Shown piece by piece: positions 24,330 to 33,639 of a DNA stretch of 64,000 nucleotides. The DNA lies in the NCBI GenBank assembly GCA_963835295.1, contig CAWIEX010000012.1, positions 62,001 through 126,000 on the forward strand. The letters are read 5' to 3'. The stretch's first letter is position 1; each line of letters begins with the position of its first letter. The notes under the pieces are model-generated. The model searched no databases. It was given only the letters and a program-made list of their open reading frames with translations, and was not told the origin of the DNA. The stretch comes from JAOPZW01 sp963835295. GTDB lineage: Bacteria > Actinomycetota > Thermoleophilia > Solirubrobacterales > Solirubrobacteraceae. Made by a program: the position numbers and the translations under genes.

Positions 24330-25232
24330 ATGCGGCGACGTCGCCGGCCCGACCTCATCCGGCCCGACCGCGGCCTCCAGGCCCGGATGGTGCTCGCCGC
24401 CGTGAGCACGCCGCTGATCGTGCTGGCGTGCGCCGCAGCGCTCGTCGCCCTCGCCCCGTTGAAGCTCGTCGGCGGGTTCGCTCTCGCGGCCGCCATCGGC
24501 ATCGCCGGGACGATCGCCGAGCGCCGTAACCGGGCACCGGCGGCGGCGGTCACGCCCGCGCAGGCGCCCGAGCTGCACGCGATCGTCGATCGCCTGTGCG
24601 TCCTCGCCGACGTGCCAAAGCCCGAGATCGTCATCGAGCCCGAGGCCCAGCCCAACTCGTGGCTCGTCGGGCTCTCGCGCCAGCGCGCCCGCCTGCACGT
24701 GACGCGCGGGCTGCTCGACCTGCTCACGCCCACCGAGCTCGAGGCCGTCGTCGGACACGAGCTCGCGCACCTCGTCAACCGCGACGCCGCGGTGATGACC
24801 GCGGTCGGGGGGCCGGGCGCGGTGCTCCTCGCGGGCGGCAAGCGGATGCTGCGCGGCGGCGGTTTCTGGCCGGCGTTCATGGGCGGCATCGTGGCCACCG
24901 GCGTCGGCCGCGTGTCGCTGCTCGGCACCCAGTTCCTGTCGCGCGATCGCGAGCTCGCCGCCGACGCCGGCTCAGCCGCTCTCACCGGCCGCCCCGCCGC
25001 GCTGGCCTCCGCGCTGCGGCGCATCTCCGGCCAACTGCGCCTGATCCCGGATGAGGACCTCCGCGTCGCGGCCTGCCGCGACGTGTTCCACCTGCTGGCC
25101 GTCGAGGAGGAGGGCGATGGCTGGGCCGGACGCCTCGGCGCGACCCACCCGCCGCTCGAGCGCCGCATCGCACGCCTGGAGAGGATGGAGCGGGGGATGC
25201 AGTCGGCGCGGCTGACGCGCTCCGCGGAGTAG
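24330..25232 (+). CDS. M48 family metalloprotease (HtpX-like)
   Basis: Zinc metallopeptidase of the membrane with a role in protein quality control in the HtpX group. The 300-residue product has an Arg-rich start, two membrane segments (about residues 20-60), the active site GHELAHLVNRD near residue 145 (HExxH) and a third ligand region SRDRELAADAGSAAL near 210. A hydrophobic stretch (VLLAGG...FMGGIVATG) lies between. ATG 24330 is 10 nt after TACCCT (24314-24319). It is divergent from the epimerase gene. Confidence 0.88.
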   Translation: MRRRRRPDLIRPDRGLQARMVLAAVSTPLIVLACAAALVALAPLKLVGGFALAAAIGIAGTIAERRNRAPAAAVTPAQAPELHAIVDRLCVLADVPKPEIVIEPEAQPNSWLVGLSRQRARLHVTRGLLDLLTPTELEAVVGHELAHLVNRDAAVMTAVGGPGAVLLAGGKRMLRGGGFWPAFMGGIVATGVGRVSLLGTQFLSRDRELAADAGSAALTGRPAALASALRRISGQLRLIPDEDLRVAACRDVFHLLAVEEEGDGWAGRLGATHPPLERRIARLERMERGMQSARLTRSAE

Positions 25233-25267
25233 GGGCGGGACCGGCCCAACGCCTACGCTTCGAGCCG

Positions 25268-26456
25268 ATGGCGGCGACGGCCCTTGGCGGGCGCTTCCGG
25301 GGGCTCCCGCGGCCGTTCTACGCGCTCTTCGGCGCGACGCTCGTCAACCGGCTGGGCGGCGTCGTCGAGCCCTTCCTCGCGCTCTACCTCGCGCACCGCG
25401 ACCTGCCGGTCACCCAGATCGGCGTCGTCGTCGCCCTGTCAGGCGTCGGGAGCCTCCTGGGTCAGCTCGCGGGTGGCGTCGTCGCCGACCGCATCGGCCG
25501 GCGCGAGGCCTTCGCGGTGGGGATGGCCGGGGCCGCGGCGTCCTTCGCCCTGCTGGGCGCCGCGCACGCGACCTGGCTGCTCGTCATCGGCGGCTTCCTG
25601 GCCGGCGGCTTCATCGACTTCTACCGCCCGGCGACCGGCGCCCTCGTGCACGACCTCGTCGACGCCGATGACCGCCCGCGCGCGTACGGGCTGCTGTTCT
25701 GGGCCGTCAACCTCGGCTTCGCCGCCGGGGCGACGATGGCGGGGGCGCTGGCCGAGCGCGGGTACGGCCTGCTCTTCGCGATCGACGCCGCGACGTGCCT
25801 GGCGTGCGCCGCGATCGTGTGGCGCTTCGTGCCGGCCGGCACCGCCCCGGACCTCGAGCACGACGAGCCCGGCCGGCTGCGCGACGTCCTGGCCGACCGC
25901 GTGATGGGCCTTCTGCGCGGTCATCGGCCTGCTGGCGATCGTCTACATGCAGTCGTTCTCGACCTTGCCGCTGGCCATGCGCGAGGACGGCCTCAGCCCC
26001 GGCGCCTACGGCGTGACGATCGCGTTCAACGGCGTGCTCATCGTCGTCCTCCAGCCGCTGCTGCTCCCGCGCGTCAACCGCATGCGCCGCCGCGACGCGC
26101 TCGCGGCCGGCGGCGTGCTCATCGCCGCTGGGATGGGCATCGAGGGCCTCGCGGCGAACGTGGTCGCCTACGCGCTGCCCGTCGCCGTGTGGACGACCGG
26201 CGAGATCCTCGTGACCTCCGTCGGCCCGGCCACGATCGCTGACCTGGCGCCCGCGCACCTGCGAGGCCGCTATCAGGCGGTCTTCGGCACCGCGTTCAGC
26301 GGCGCGTACGTCATCGCGCCAGGTGCGGGCGCCGCGCTGCTCGACGCTGCCGGCGGGCGGGCGCTGTGGAGCGCGTGCGCCGCGCTCGGCCTCGCCGCGA
26401 CCGCGGCTCAGCTGGTGCTGGCTCCGGTCATCGCGCGGCGGACGGGCCGCCCCTAG
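25268..26456 (+). CDS. MFS transporter (frameshifted)
   Basis: Major facilitator superfamily transporter of about 395 residues. The first frame gives MAATALGGRFRGLPRPFYAL... through LADRVM with six hydrophobic segments; the second frame gives FCAVIGLLAIVYMQSFSTLP... to the stop at 26456 with the other six. The frames join if one base is removed near 25909-25910 (GGGCC). The motif GGVVADRIGRREAF (loop 2-3) is typical of drug or metabolite exporters. ATG 25268 follows TACGCT (25254-25259) by 8 nt. Substrate unknown; broken gene or assembly error. Confidence 0.8.
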
Positions 26457-27694
26457 CTCGCGACGTCCCAGGCCTTCAGGCTCGGCAGCGGGTCGACCGG
26501 GTTGCCGCCCGTGTACCACCCGGGCGCCGGCCAGATCTCGAAGTGCAGGTGACAGGCGGTGGCGTCGCCGGTCCGCCCGACGAAGCCGATCGGCTGACCG
26601 GTGACAACCGGGTCGCCCTTCTTGACCAGCGCCGGGTCGCGCAGGTGCATGTAGACGTAGTCGGCTGAGCCATCGGCGGCGCTTAAGACGACGTAGTTGC
26701 CCGCGAGCGCCTGGCTGCCCGCGAACTTCACCTTCCCGGCCTGCGTCGCCACCAGCGGGAGGCCGCAGTCGGCCATGACGTCCTGGCCCTGGTGCGTGTG
26801 ACCGGCGCGCTGAACGCCGAAGCCCTGCCCGTAGGTGTGAGGCCCGGCGATGGGGAAGACGTCGTGGACGAGCCAGAAGCTCTCCCGGCGTGGGGCGGGG
26901 GCGCTCACCTGGGCCGCGCGCACTCCGGCGCCGCCTGCGATCGCGGCGGCGACCTGGAAGACGTAGCGCCCGTCGGGCTGCGTCACGCCAGCGATCGTGC
27001 CGTCCCAGTCGACGCTCTGCACGCTGCCGGGGGCGACGGCGGGCACGGCGAAGTGGGCGACGGCCATGCGGTCGCTCGCGCGCACCACGTCGACGGCGAC
27101 GTCGACCGGCGCGACGCCGCGGACGTAGAACGACACGGTCGCCTTGCGCCCGCCGTCGAAGAGCAGCTTGCGCGTCTGCACCTTGGCCTCGACCACCGGG
27201 CCGCCCGGGTCCCGCGTGCCGGTGGGGCGGACGACGAGCCGCGTCTTGGACCGCAGCGATCGCTGCCTGGCGGCTGAGATCGCGCGCACCGGACCGCCGC
27301 GCGCGTTGGCTGGGAGCGTGATCTCGACGGCGGTGGGCGTCACGGGCGCGGCGGTGACGGTCACGTCGTCGCGGTAGCCGCGGCGCCCCAGCAGGACGAC
27401 GCTTGCGACCGTCGCCATCCCCTCGCCGCTGATGCGCACGACGCTGCCCGGCGTCGCGCGGGAGATGCCCAGGCACCCCGTACGGCAGGTGATGGCGTCG
27501 ACGACGGGGCGCGGGGCGGCGGCCGATGCCGCCGCGGCGGGGACCGGGGTCTGTGTCGGCGCCGCCCCGCCGGTGCCGGCCGGCGTCTGCGCGAGCGCCG
27601 CGCTCGGCATCACGACCGCGAGCGCGAGCGCGGCGATGGCAACCGACCGCAGGGCAGCGGCCAGGCGTAGGGGGGAGCACGCAAGCTGGTCCAC
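26453..27694 (-). CDS. Secreted M23 family metallopeptidase with IPT/TIG-like domain
   Basis: Exported peptidoglycan endopeptidase candidate. The 413-residue product has a signal peptide (about residues 1-33, ending SAALAQ), a Pro/Ala linker, an immunoglobulin-like IPT/TIG-type region (SRATPGSVVRISGEGMATV), a second beta-rich part, and a C-terminal lysostaphin-type domain with HTHQGQDV, YVYMHL and the signature HLHFEI. The zinc ligands (first His and Asp, last HxH) are present. GTG 27694 is chosen because it puts the signal peptide at the N-terminus; a longer frame exists. Its 3' end overlaps the convergent MFS gene by 4 nt. Confidence 0.85.
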   Translation of the reverse strand: MDQLACSPLRLAAALRSVAIAALALAVVMPSAALAQTPAGTGGAAPTQTPVPAAAASAAAPRPVVDAITCRTGCLGISRATPGSVVRISGEGMATVASVVLLGRRGYRDDVTVTAAPVTPTAVEITLPANARGGPVRAISAARQRSLRSKTRLVVRPTGTRDPGGPVVEAKVQTRKLLFDGGRKATVSFYVRGVAPVDVAVDVVRASDRMAVAHFAVPAVAPGSVQSVDWDGTIAGVTQPDGRYVFQVAAAIAGGAGVRAAQVSAPAPRRESFWLVHDVFPIAGPHTYGQGFGVQRAGHTHQGQDVMADCGLPLVATQAGKVKFAGSQALAGNYVVLSAADGSADYVYMHLRDPALVKKGDPVVTGQPIGFVGRTGDATACHLHFEIWPAPGWYTGGNPVDPLPSLKAWDVAS

Positions 27695-27998
27695 GATCGG
27701 TTGGCCGCCTACGGGGTGAGCTGACGGGCTCGCGCGGCCGATCCGCGCTACCGGGCATCCGTCCCGGATTCGCCCCAGAGACGCACGCACGCGTCCCAGT
27801 GGGTCCCCCGCTCCACCGCGATCGAGTGGGCGATCGCGGCAGACTCGGCGTATCTGCTGAAGTTGGCGCGGGATCCTATACCCGCCGGCGGATGTCAGGA
27901 ACCGAACTTCGCGGCGGACGGCGGGACCCGCCGCGATTGCCCTATCATGCGCCCTCGCGCCGCGCGGATGTACCGCCGTGCGGCTTTCTCACGCCGTC
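27695..27998. promoter_or_regulatory. Divergent promoter region with two perfect inverted repeats
   Basis: This 304-nt stretch between the M23 gene and rplM holds no gene. It contains CCGCGATC/GATCGCGG (27816-27839, 8-nt centre) and TCGCGGCGG/CCGCCGCGA (27909-27936, 10-nt centre). The latter ends 6 nt before TATCAT (27943-27948), the likely -10 of rplM-rpsI, so it covers the -35 region and may be an operator. Confidence 0.5.
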
Positions 27999-28433
27999 AT
28001 GAAGACCTACGTCGCCACCCCCGCCACCCGCGAGCGCAACTGGCTCGTCGTCGACGCCAACGGGCAGACGCTCGGCCGGCTCTCGACGCAGATCGCCGAC
28101 GCCCTGCGTGGCAAGCGCAAGCCCGAGTACACGCCGCACTGCGACACCGGCGACTTCGTCGTCGTCGTCAACGCCGAGAAGATCTCGGTCACCGGCAACA
28201 AGCGCGCGGACAAGAAGTACTACCGCCACTCCGGCTATCCGGGCGGGATCAAGGAGCGCACGCTCGAGGAGATGCTGGCGCGCCGGCCCGAAGAGGTCAT
28301 CCGCCACGCGGTCAAGGGCATGCTGCCCCGCAATCGCCTCGCGCGCAAGCAGCTCACCAAGCTGAAGGTCTACGCGGGTCCCGAGCACCCGCACGTGGCG
28401 CAGAAGCCCACCCCGATGGAGATCGAGTCCTGA
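27999..28433 (+). CDS. rplM: 50S ribosomal protein L13
   Basis: Large-subunit protein needed early in 50S assembly. The 144-residue product starts MKTYVATPATRERNWLVVDA and contains LGRLSTQIADALRGK, KYYRHSGYPGG and AVKGMLPRNRLARKQLTKLKVY, all L13 signatures. ATG 27999 gives the family's usual length; the frame could start earlier, but the conserved MKT start argues against it. The stop overlaps the rpsI start (TGATG), the usual L13-S9 operon. Confidence 0.97.
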   Translation: MKTYVATPATRERNWLVVDANGQTLGRLSTQIADALRGKRKPEYTPHCDTGDFVVVVNAEKISVTGNKRADKKYYRHSGYPGGIKERTLEEMLARRPEEVIRHAVKGMLPRNRLARKQLTKLKVYAGPEHPHVAQKPTPMEIES

Positions 28434-29323
28434 TGGCCGACGACCGACCGCCCGCCGACGAGGAGACCCCGCCGGAGCCCACCGCGGGGGAGGAGCAGGA
28501 GCCCGCAGCGGCCGAGCCGCCCGCCGCTGAGGAGCAGCCCGCCGCCGAGGAGCCCGCCGCCGCGCAGGAGCCCGTCGCCGAGGAGCCTGCAGCCGAGGAG
28601 GCCGCGCCCGCCGAGCCGGTCGCGGAGAAGCCCGCAGCGGCCCAGGAGCCCGCGCCGGCCGACGCGCCCGCCGCTGAGCCGGTCGCCGAGGCGCCCGCCG
28701 CCGCCGCCGCCGAGCCGACCGCCGACGCCGAGTCGGACGACGACGAGGACGAGCCGGCTCCGCGTCAGAAGCCGGAGATCCCGGGCGCCGACCTCGAGGT
28801 CGACCTCGTCATGGAGGGCGCCGAGCGCGGTGACAGCCCGTACGACGAGGACGACGACGGCGAGCCCCGCGGCGACGACGCCGAGGACGTCGCCGACTAC
28901 CAGCCCATCGCAGCGGTCACGATCGACCTCGCCGCCGGGGCGCGCTACAGCGCGACCGGCAAGCGCAAGACGGCCGTCGCGCGCGTCATCCTCAAGCCGG
29001 GCACCGGTGCGTACACCATCAACGGCCGGACGCTCGACGAGTTCTTCCCGCGCACCCCGCTGCAGCGCAACATCCGCCAGCCGCTCGAGGCGGTGGGCTA
29101 CGAGACGCGCATGGACGTCATCGCCCGCATGCACGGGGGCGGCGTGTCCTCGCAGGCGGGTGCCCTGCGCCACGGCATCAGCCGTGCCCTCCTCGAGGCC
29201 GACCCCAACCTGCGCGGCGAGCTCAAGCGCCGCGGCTTCCTCACGCGCGACCCGCGCGTGAAGGAGCGCAAGAAGGCCGGCCTCAAGAAGGCGCGCAAGC
29301 GTCCGCAGTTCAGCAAGCGCTAG
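28433..29323 (+). CDS. rpsI: 30S ribosomal protein S9 with long acidic N-terminal extension
   Basis: Small-subunit protein whose C-terminal tail reaches the decoding area. Of 296 residues only about 126 (from RYSATGKRKTAVARV near residue 171) form S9, ending in the normal KKARKRPQFSKR. The first 170 residues are low complexity: Ala/Glu/Pro-rich repeats (AAEEPAAAQEP type), then an acidic stretch with SDDDEDE and YDEDDDGE. Actinobacterial S9 proteins often have a short acidic extension; this one is unusually long. The extension begins right at the ATG that overlaps the rplM stop, and composition stays in frame throughout, so it appears to be translated. Confidence 0.93.
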   Translation: MADDRPPADEETPPEPTAGEEQEPAAAEPPAAEEQPAAEEPAAAQEPVAEEPAAEEAAPAEPVAEKPAAAQEPAPADAPAAEPVAEAPAAAAAEPTADAESDDDEDEPAPRQKPEIPGADLEVDLVMEGAERGDSPYDEDDDGEPRGDDAEDVADYQPIAAVTIDLAAGARYSATGKRKTAVARVILKPGTGAYTINGRTLDEFFPRTPLQRNIRQPLEAVGYETRMDVIARMHGGGVSSQAGALRHGISRALLEADPNLRGELKRRGFLTRDPRVKERKKAGLKKARKRPQFSKR

Positions 29324-29334
29324 TCGGGGGCGCC

Positions 29335-30648
29335 GTGGCCCGCCGGCTCTTCGGGACCGACGGCGTCCGCGGCGTCGCGGGCGAGCTACTGACCGCGGAG
29401 CTGGCCCTCGCCCTCGGGCGCGCCGCCACGCTGCAGTCCGAGGCCGCCGCCCCGCGCGTGCTCGTCATCCGCGACACCCGCGAGTCCGGCGAGATGCTGG
29501 AAGCCGCGCTGGCCGCCGGCATCTCCGCCGCGGGCGGCGACGTCCTGCTCGGCGGCGTGCTGCCCACGCCCGGGGCGCCGCTCCTGCTGCATCGCTACGG
29601 CTTCGACCTCGCGGCCGTGATCTCGGCCTCGCACAATCCCTACCGTGATAACGGCATCAAGTTCTTCGCGGCCGACGGCTTCAAGCTCTCCGACGAGATC
29701 GAGGCGAGGATCGAGACGCGCCTGGCGGAGCCCGTGGCGCCGAGCACGTCGATCGGGCGCATCCGCGCCCTGCACGGCACCCAGGAGGACTACCTGCGGG
29801 CTCTGCATGAGCGCTTCGCCGACCTCGACCTCGCCGGCCTCGACGTCGCCCTGGACTGCGCCCACGGCGCCACCTACCGCGTCGCCCCCGAGATCTTCCG
29901 CCGCCTCGGCGCCACCGTCACCGCCCTCAACGACGCCCCCGACGGGCGCAACATCAACGAGGGCTGCGGCTCGACCCACGTCGACGCGCTGGCGCGGGCC
30001 GTGGTCGACGGCGGCCACGGCGTCGGCTTCGCGCTGGACGGCGACGGCGACCGCGTGCTGGCCGTCGACCGCACCGGGACCGTCGTCGACGGCGACGAGC
30101 TCATCGCCCTCGCCGCCCTGCATCTGCGCGGGGCGGGGAAGCTGCCGGGTGACGGCGTCGCCGTGACGGTCATGACCAACTACGGCTTCCACGTCGCCAT
30201 GCGCGATGCGGGCGTCGAGGTGGCGACGACGCAGGTCGGCGACCGATACGTGCTCGAAGAGCTGCGCGAGCGCGGCTGGACGCTCGGCGGCGAGCAGTCG
30301 GGCCACATCATCGACATGGGCTTCAACGCCACCGGCGACGGGACCGCCGCGGCGCTGCTCAGCCTCGAGGCGCTGCAGGGCTCGGACCTGGCCGATCGCC
30401 ACGCCATGGAGAAGCTGCCCCAGCGGCTCGTCAACGTGCCCGTCGACGATCGCGACGCGGCGATGGCCAGCGACGAGCTGGCCGAGGCCAGCGAACGCGA
30501 GGCGCGCGCGCTCGAGGGCCGCGGGCGCGTGCTCGTGCGCCCCAGCGGCACCGAGCAGCTGGTGCGGGTCATGGTCGAGGCTCCCAGCGACGACGAGGCG
30601 CAGGCGGCGTGCGACCGCCTCGTCGCCGTCGTCAGCGGCTCGTCCTAG
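29335..30648 (+). CDS. glmM: Phosphoglucosamine mutase
   Basis: Interconverts glucosamine 6-phosphate and glucosamine 1-phosphate for UDP-GlcNAc synthesis. The 437-residue product has RLFGTDGVRG at the N-terminus, the phosphoserine loop ISASHNPYRDNGIKFF near residue 100, the metal loop DGDGDRV near 240, the sugar loop GGEQSGHII and the phosphate-binding VRPSGTEQLVRVM. GTG 29335 lies 11 nt after rpsI, the L13-S9-GlmM order common in Gram-positive genomes. glmS, the preceding enzyme, is in this window at 38.5 kb. Confidence 0.96.
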   Translation: MARRLFGTDGVRGVAGELLTAELALALGRAATLQSEAAAPRVLVIRDTRESGEMLEAALAAGISAAGGDVLLGGVLPTPGAPLLLHRYGFDLAAVISASHNPYRDNGIKFFAADGFKLSDEIEARIETRLAEPVAPSTSIGRIRALHGTQEDYLRALHERFADLDLAGLDVALDCAHGATYRVAPEIFRRLGATVTALNDAPDGRNINEGCGSTHVDALARAVVDGGHGVGFALDGDGDRVLAVDRTGTVVDGDELIALAALHLRGAGKLPGDGVAVTVMTNYGFHVAMRDAGVEVATTQVGDRYVLEELRERGWTLGGEQSGHIIDMGFNATGDGTAAALLSLEALQGSDLADRHAMEKLPQRLVNVPVDDRDAAMASDELAEASEREARALEGRGRVLVRPSGTEQLVRVMVEAPSDDEAQAACDRLVAVVSGSS

Positions 30649-30667
30649 CCTGCCCCACCGACCCGCC

Positions 30668-31294
30668 TCAGCCGGCAGCCGACGGGTGCAGCAGCGGCAC
30701 GGCGCCCTCCCAGCCCGCGCGCAGCACCGCGACGAGCGACGGCGGCGTGATCACCACCGCGCGCTTCCCCGCGGGGCGCGCCACGCGCTCGGTGTAGCCC
30801 GCCGGCGTCCACGCCAGCAGCTGCGCTCCACGCACCAGCCACGGCGCGCCGTCACGCAGCACGAAGGCCGCGTCGGGGAGGTCGTCGAGGGCCGCCTCGT
30901 GGTGGCGCTGGGCGCGCGTGCCCTCGGCGACGCGCTCGGCGTGCAGCTGGGCGTCCATGGCGTCGGCGCCGACCTGGCCGGGGTGCAGCTCGCGCCACAG
31001 CGCGACGAGGCGGTCGTAGTCCTCGCGCCGGCACAGCGCGCAGGCGCGGTGCCCCGCGGCCATCGCCGTCGCCTCGTCGAGGAAGAACAGCTCCGTGAAG
31101 CGCCCGGGCGCCAGCAGCGGCGCGCGGTGCCAGCCGCGAAAGCGCAGCCGGCAGGCGATCCACCGCCGGCCCGCGTAGCGACGGCGGATCTCGCCGCGAT
31201 CGTCGTGCAGGCAGCCGCGGTTGCCGTAGACCAGGCCGCGCGCTGGGACGGCGACCAGCTCGCTGAGCGGCGTGACCCGGTTGCGACGCGCCAC
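30668..31294 (-). CDS. Conserved hypothetical protein with GHRACALCRR motif
   Basis: Unrecognised 208-residue soluble protein. Notable blocks: VTPLSELVAVPARGLVYGNRGCLHD at the N-terminus, RWIACRLRFRGWHR, and AAGHRACALCRREDYDRLVALW, a Cys-x2-Cys with a preceding His that could bind metal. No signal or membrane segment. It is the last gene of the leftward sugar block, 2 nt after the GH3 gene stop, so it may be co-transcribed, but its content gives no sign of a role in sugar use. GTG 31294 is the start just after the GH3 stop. Confidence 0.7.
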   Translation of the reverse strand: MARRNRVTPLSELVAVPARGLVYGNRGCLHDDRGEIRRRYAGRRWIACRLRFRGWHRAPLLAPGRFTELFFLDEATAMAAGHRACALCRREDYDRLVALWRELHPGQVGADAMDAQLHAERVAEGTRAQRHHEAALDDLPDAAFVLRDGAPWLVRGAQLLAWTPAGYTERVARPAGKRAVVITPPSLVAVLRAGWEGAVPLLHPSAAG

Positions 31295-31296
31295 GG

Positions 31297-33639
31297 TCAG
31301 TCGACGGCGACCTCGGTCAGGTAGCGCGAGCGCCGCGCGAGCACCGCGGCCTCGCCGGTGAGCTCGAGGTCGGCCTGGCAGGGCAGGTCGGCCGACGACG
31401 TGCCGACCATCACCCGCACGCGCCCGGGCTCGAGCACGAGCTGACCGTCGAGCCCCGTGAAGGCCAGCTGCTCGGCGGCCAGGCGGAAGGTCACGCGCCT
31501 GCGCTCGCCCGCCGCCAGGCGCACGCGCCGGAAGCCGCGCAGCTCCTTGACCGGCCGCGTCACGCTCGCCTCCTCGTCGCGCACGTAGAGCTGGACGACC
31601 TCGTCGCCCGCGCGCTCGCCGACGTTCTCCACCTCGACGGCGATCGCCACCTCGTCGCCGAGCGCCAGCGTCGTGCGGTCGAGCTGCGGGCCGTGGAGCG
31701 CGAAGCGCGTATAGGACAGCCCGTGGCCGAAGGGCCACAGCGGCAGGTGCGAGCCGTCGACGTAATCGCCATGCCAGTGCGAGCGCCCGCCCGACGGCTT
31801 GTGCGCGTAGTGGATTGGGACCTGGCCGACGTGGCGGGGCACGGTGACCGGCAGCTTGCCACCCGGGTCGGCGTCGCCGAAGAGGATGTCGGCGATCGCC
31901 GCCGGCCCCTCGTCGCCGGGCACCCACGCATTGAGCACGGCCGCCGCCCGCTGGGCCGCCTCCGGGATGCCCAGCGGGCGGCCGGCGACGAGCACCAGCA
32001 CGACCGGCGTGCCGGTCGCGGCCACCGCCGCGACGAGCTCCTCCTGGCGGCCCGGGAGGGTCAGCTCCATGCGGTCGCGCATCTCACCGCACGTGCAATC
32101 GAGGGTCAGCCCCGAGCGCTCGCCGACGACGACGACGGCAACGTCCGCCCCCCGCGCGGCGTCGGCCGCCTCGGCGATCTCGGCGTCGCTTGCCTCGAGG
32201 ACGCCCCCGCCCGCCGCAAAGCGGACCTCGGCCCCGTCCGCGCAGCGCTCGCGGATCGCGTCGAGCACCGTGGAGCGGCCATCGAGCTCGTCGGACAGGT
32301 CGAGGTCCTCGGGGACGGGGAAGCCGATCGGGTTCTCGCGCATCTCGAGCAGCGTCTCGATGTGCGCGATGTGGGCGTAGTCGCCCAGGAGGTTGCGCGC
32401 GCTGTCGGCGTTGGGCCCGATGACGGCGATGGTCGCCAGGTCGTCGCTCAGCGGCAACGTCCCGTCGTTCTCCAGCAGCACGATCGAGGCGCGCGCGGCG
32501 TCGCGCGCCAGGGCCCGGTCGGCTTCGAGCGGCGGCACCGCGGCAGCCGCGTCCACGTAGGGCGCCTCGAACAGCCCCAGCTCGAACTTCACGGCCAGCA
32601 CCCGGGCGACGGCGCGGTCGACGAGCGCCGGATCGACGTCGCCGGCGGCGAGCGCCTGCGCCAACGGGGCGCCGTAGGCCGCCGTCGAGGGCAGCTCCAC
32701 GTCGATCCCCGCCTCGAGGGCCAGCCCGGCGGCGCCCCCGAGGTCGCCGACGATCGCGTGCGACTCGACCAGCTCGTCGATCCCGGCGTAGTCGGAGACG
32801 ACGATCCCGTCGAAGCCCCACTCGTCGCGCAGCGTCGTGGTGAAGAGCTCGCGCGACGCCACGCAGGGCACGCCGTCGACGTCCTCGTAGGCGTGCATCA
32901 TCGAGCGCATCCCGGCTTCGCGCACGGCGGCCTCGAACGGCCACAGATAGACGTCGCGCAGCTCGCGCGCCCCGATGTGCGCCGGCGCGCGGTTCATGCC
33001 ACCCTCGGGCAGGCCGTGGCCGACCATGTGCTTGCCGGTCGCCAGCACCGGCCCCCCGCCGCCCTCCTGCAGCCCGCGGACGTAGGCCACGCCGAGCGCG
33101 GCGATCAGGTAGGGGTCCTCGCCATAGGTCTCCTCGATGCGTCCCCAGCGCGGATCGCGCGCGACGTCGAAGATCGGCGCCAGCCCCTGGTGGGCGCCGA
33201 TCGCGCGCAGCTGGCGCGCGAAGCTGGAGGCGAGTGCCTCGAGCAGGTCCGGGTCCCACGCGGCCGCCAGCCCGATCGACTGGGGGAAGCACACCGCGTC
33301 GCGCGCGACGAGCCCGTGCAGGCACTCCTCGTGGACGATGGCCGGGATGCCCAGGCGCGTGTGCTCCACGAGGAAGCGCTGGATCTCGTTGGCCAGGGCA
33401 GCGACGACCGGCATCGCGAAGCTCGTCGCCCCCGCCACGCGCGTGATCTGGCCGATGCCCGCGCCCAGGCGCTCCTGCGCCTTGCCCGGCTCGAGGCGAT
33501 CTGCGTCGAGCACCTCGAAGACCCAGATGGAGCCGAGCTGGGCGAGCTTCTCCTCGACCGTCATGCGGCCCAGGAGATCAGCGACGCGATCGCCGACCGC
33601 GAGGGTCGGATCGAGGTAGGGCGCGGCGGCGACGCTCAA
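31297..33639 (-). CDS. Glycoside hydrolase family 3 beta-glucosidase-type enzyme
   Basis: Retaining beta-glycosidase that probably hydrolyses oligosaccharides brought in by the adjacent ABC transporter. The 780-residue protein has the GH3 N-terminal barrel with the nucleophile Asp283 in VVSDYAG, the KHMVGHG loop, the second alpha/beta domain and a C-terminal fibronectin III-like domain (VENVGERAGDEVVQLYV). No signal peptide, so it acts in the cytoplasm. It starts at TTG 33639 in a TTGA overlap with the permease stop. Substrate among beta-glucosides or xylosides is open. Confidence 0.92.
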   Translation of the reverse strand: MSVAAAPYLDPTLAVGDRVADLLGRMTVEEKLAQLGSIWVFEVLDADRLEPGKAQERLGAGIGQITRVAGATSFAMPVVAALANEIQRFLVEHTRLGIPAIVHEECLHGLVARDAVCFPQSIGLAAAWDPDLLEALASSFARQLRAIGAHQGLAPIFDVARDPRWGRIEETYGEDPYLIAALGVAYVRGLQEGGGGPVLATGKHMVGHGLPEGGMNRAPAHIGARELRDVYLWPFEAAVREAGMRSMMHAYEDVDGVPCVASRELFTTTLRDEWGFDGIVVSDYAGIDELVESHAIVGDLGGAAGLALEAGIDVELPSTAAYGAPLAQALAAGDVDPALVDRAVARVLAVKFELGLFEAPYVDAAAAVPPLEADRALARDAARASIVLLENDGTLPLSDDLATIAVIGPNADSARNLLGDYAHIAHIETLLEMRENPIGFPVPEDLDLSDELDGRSTVLDAIRERCADGAEVRFAAGGGVLEASDAEIAEAADAARGADVAVVVVGERSGLTLDCTCGEMRDRMELTLPGRQEELVAAVAATGTPVVLVLVAGRPLGIPEAAQRAAAVLNAWVPGDEGPAAIADILFGDADPGGKLPVTVPRHVGQVPIHYAHKPSGGRSHWHGDYVDGSHLPLWPFGHGLSYTRFALHGPQLDRTTLALGDEVAIAVEVENVGERAGDEVVQLYVRDEEASVTRPVKELRGFRRVRLAAGERRRVTFRLAAEQLAFTGLDGQLVLEPGRVRVMVGTSSADLPCQADLELTGEAAVLARRSRYLTEVAVD

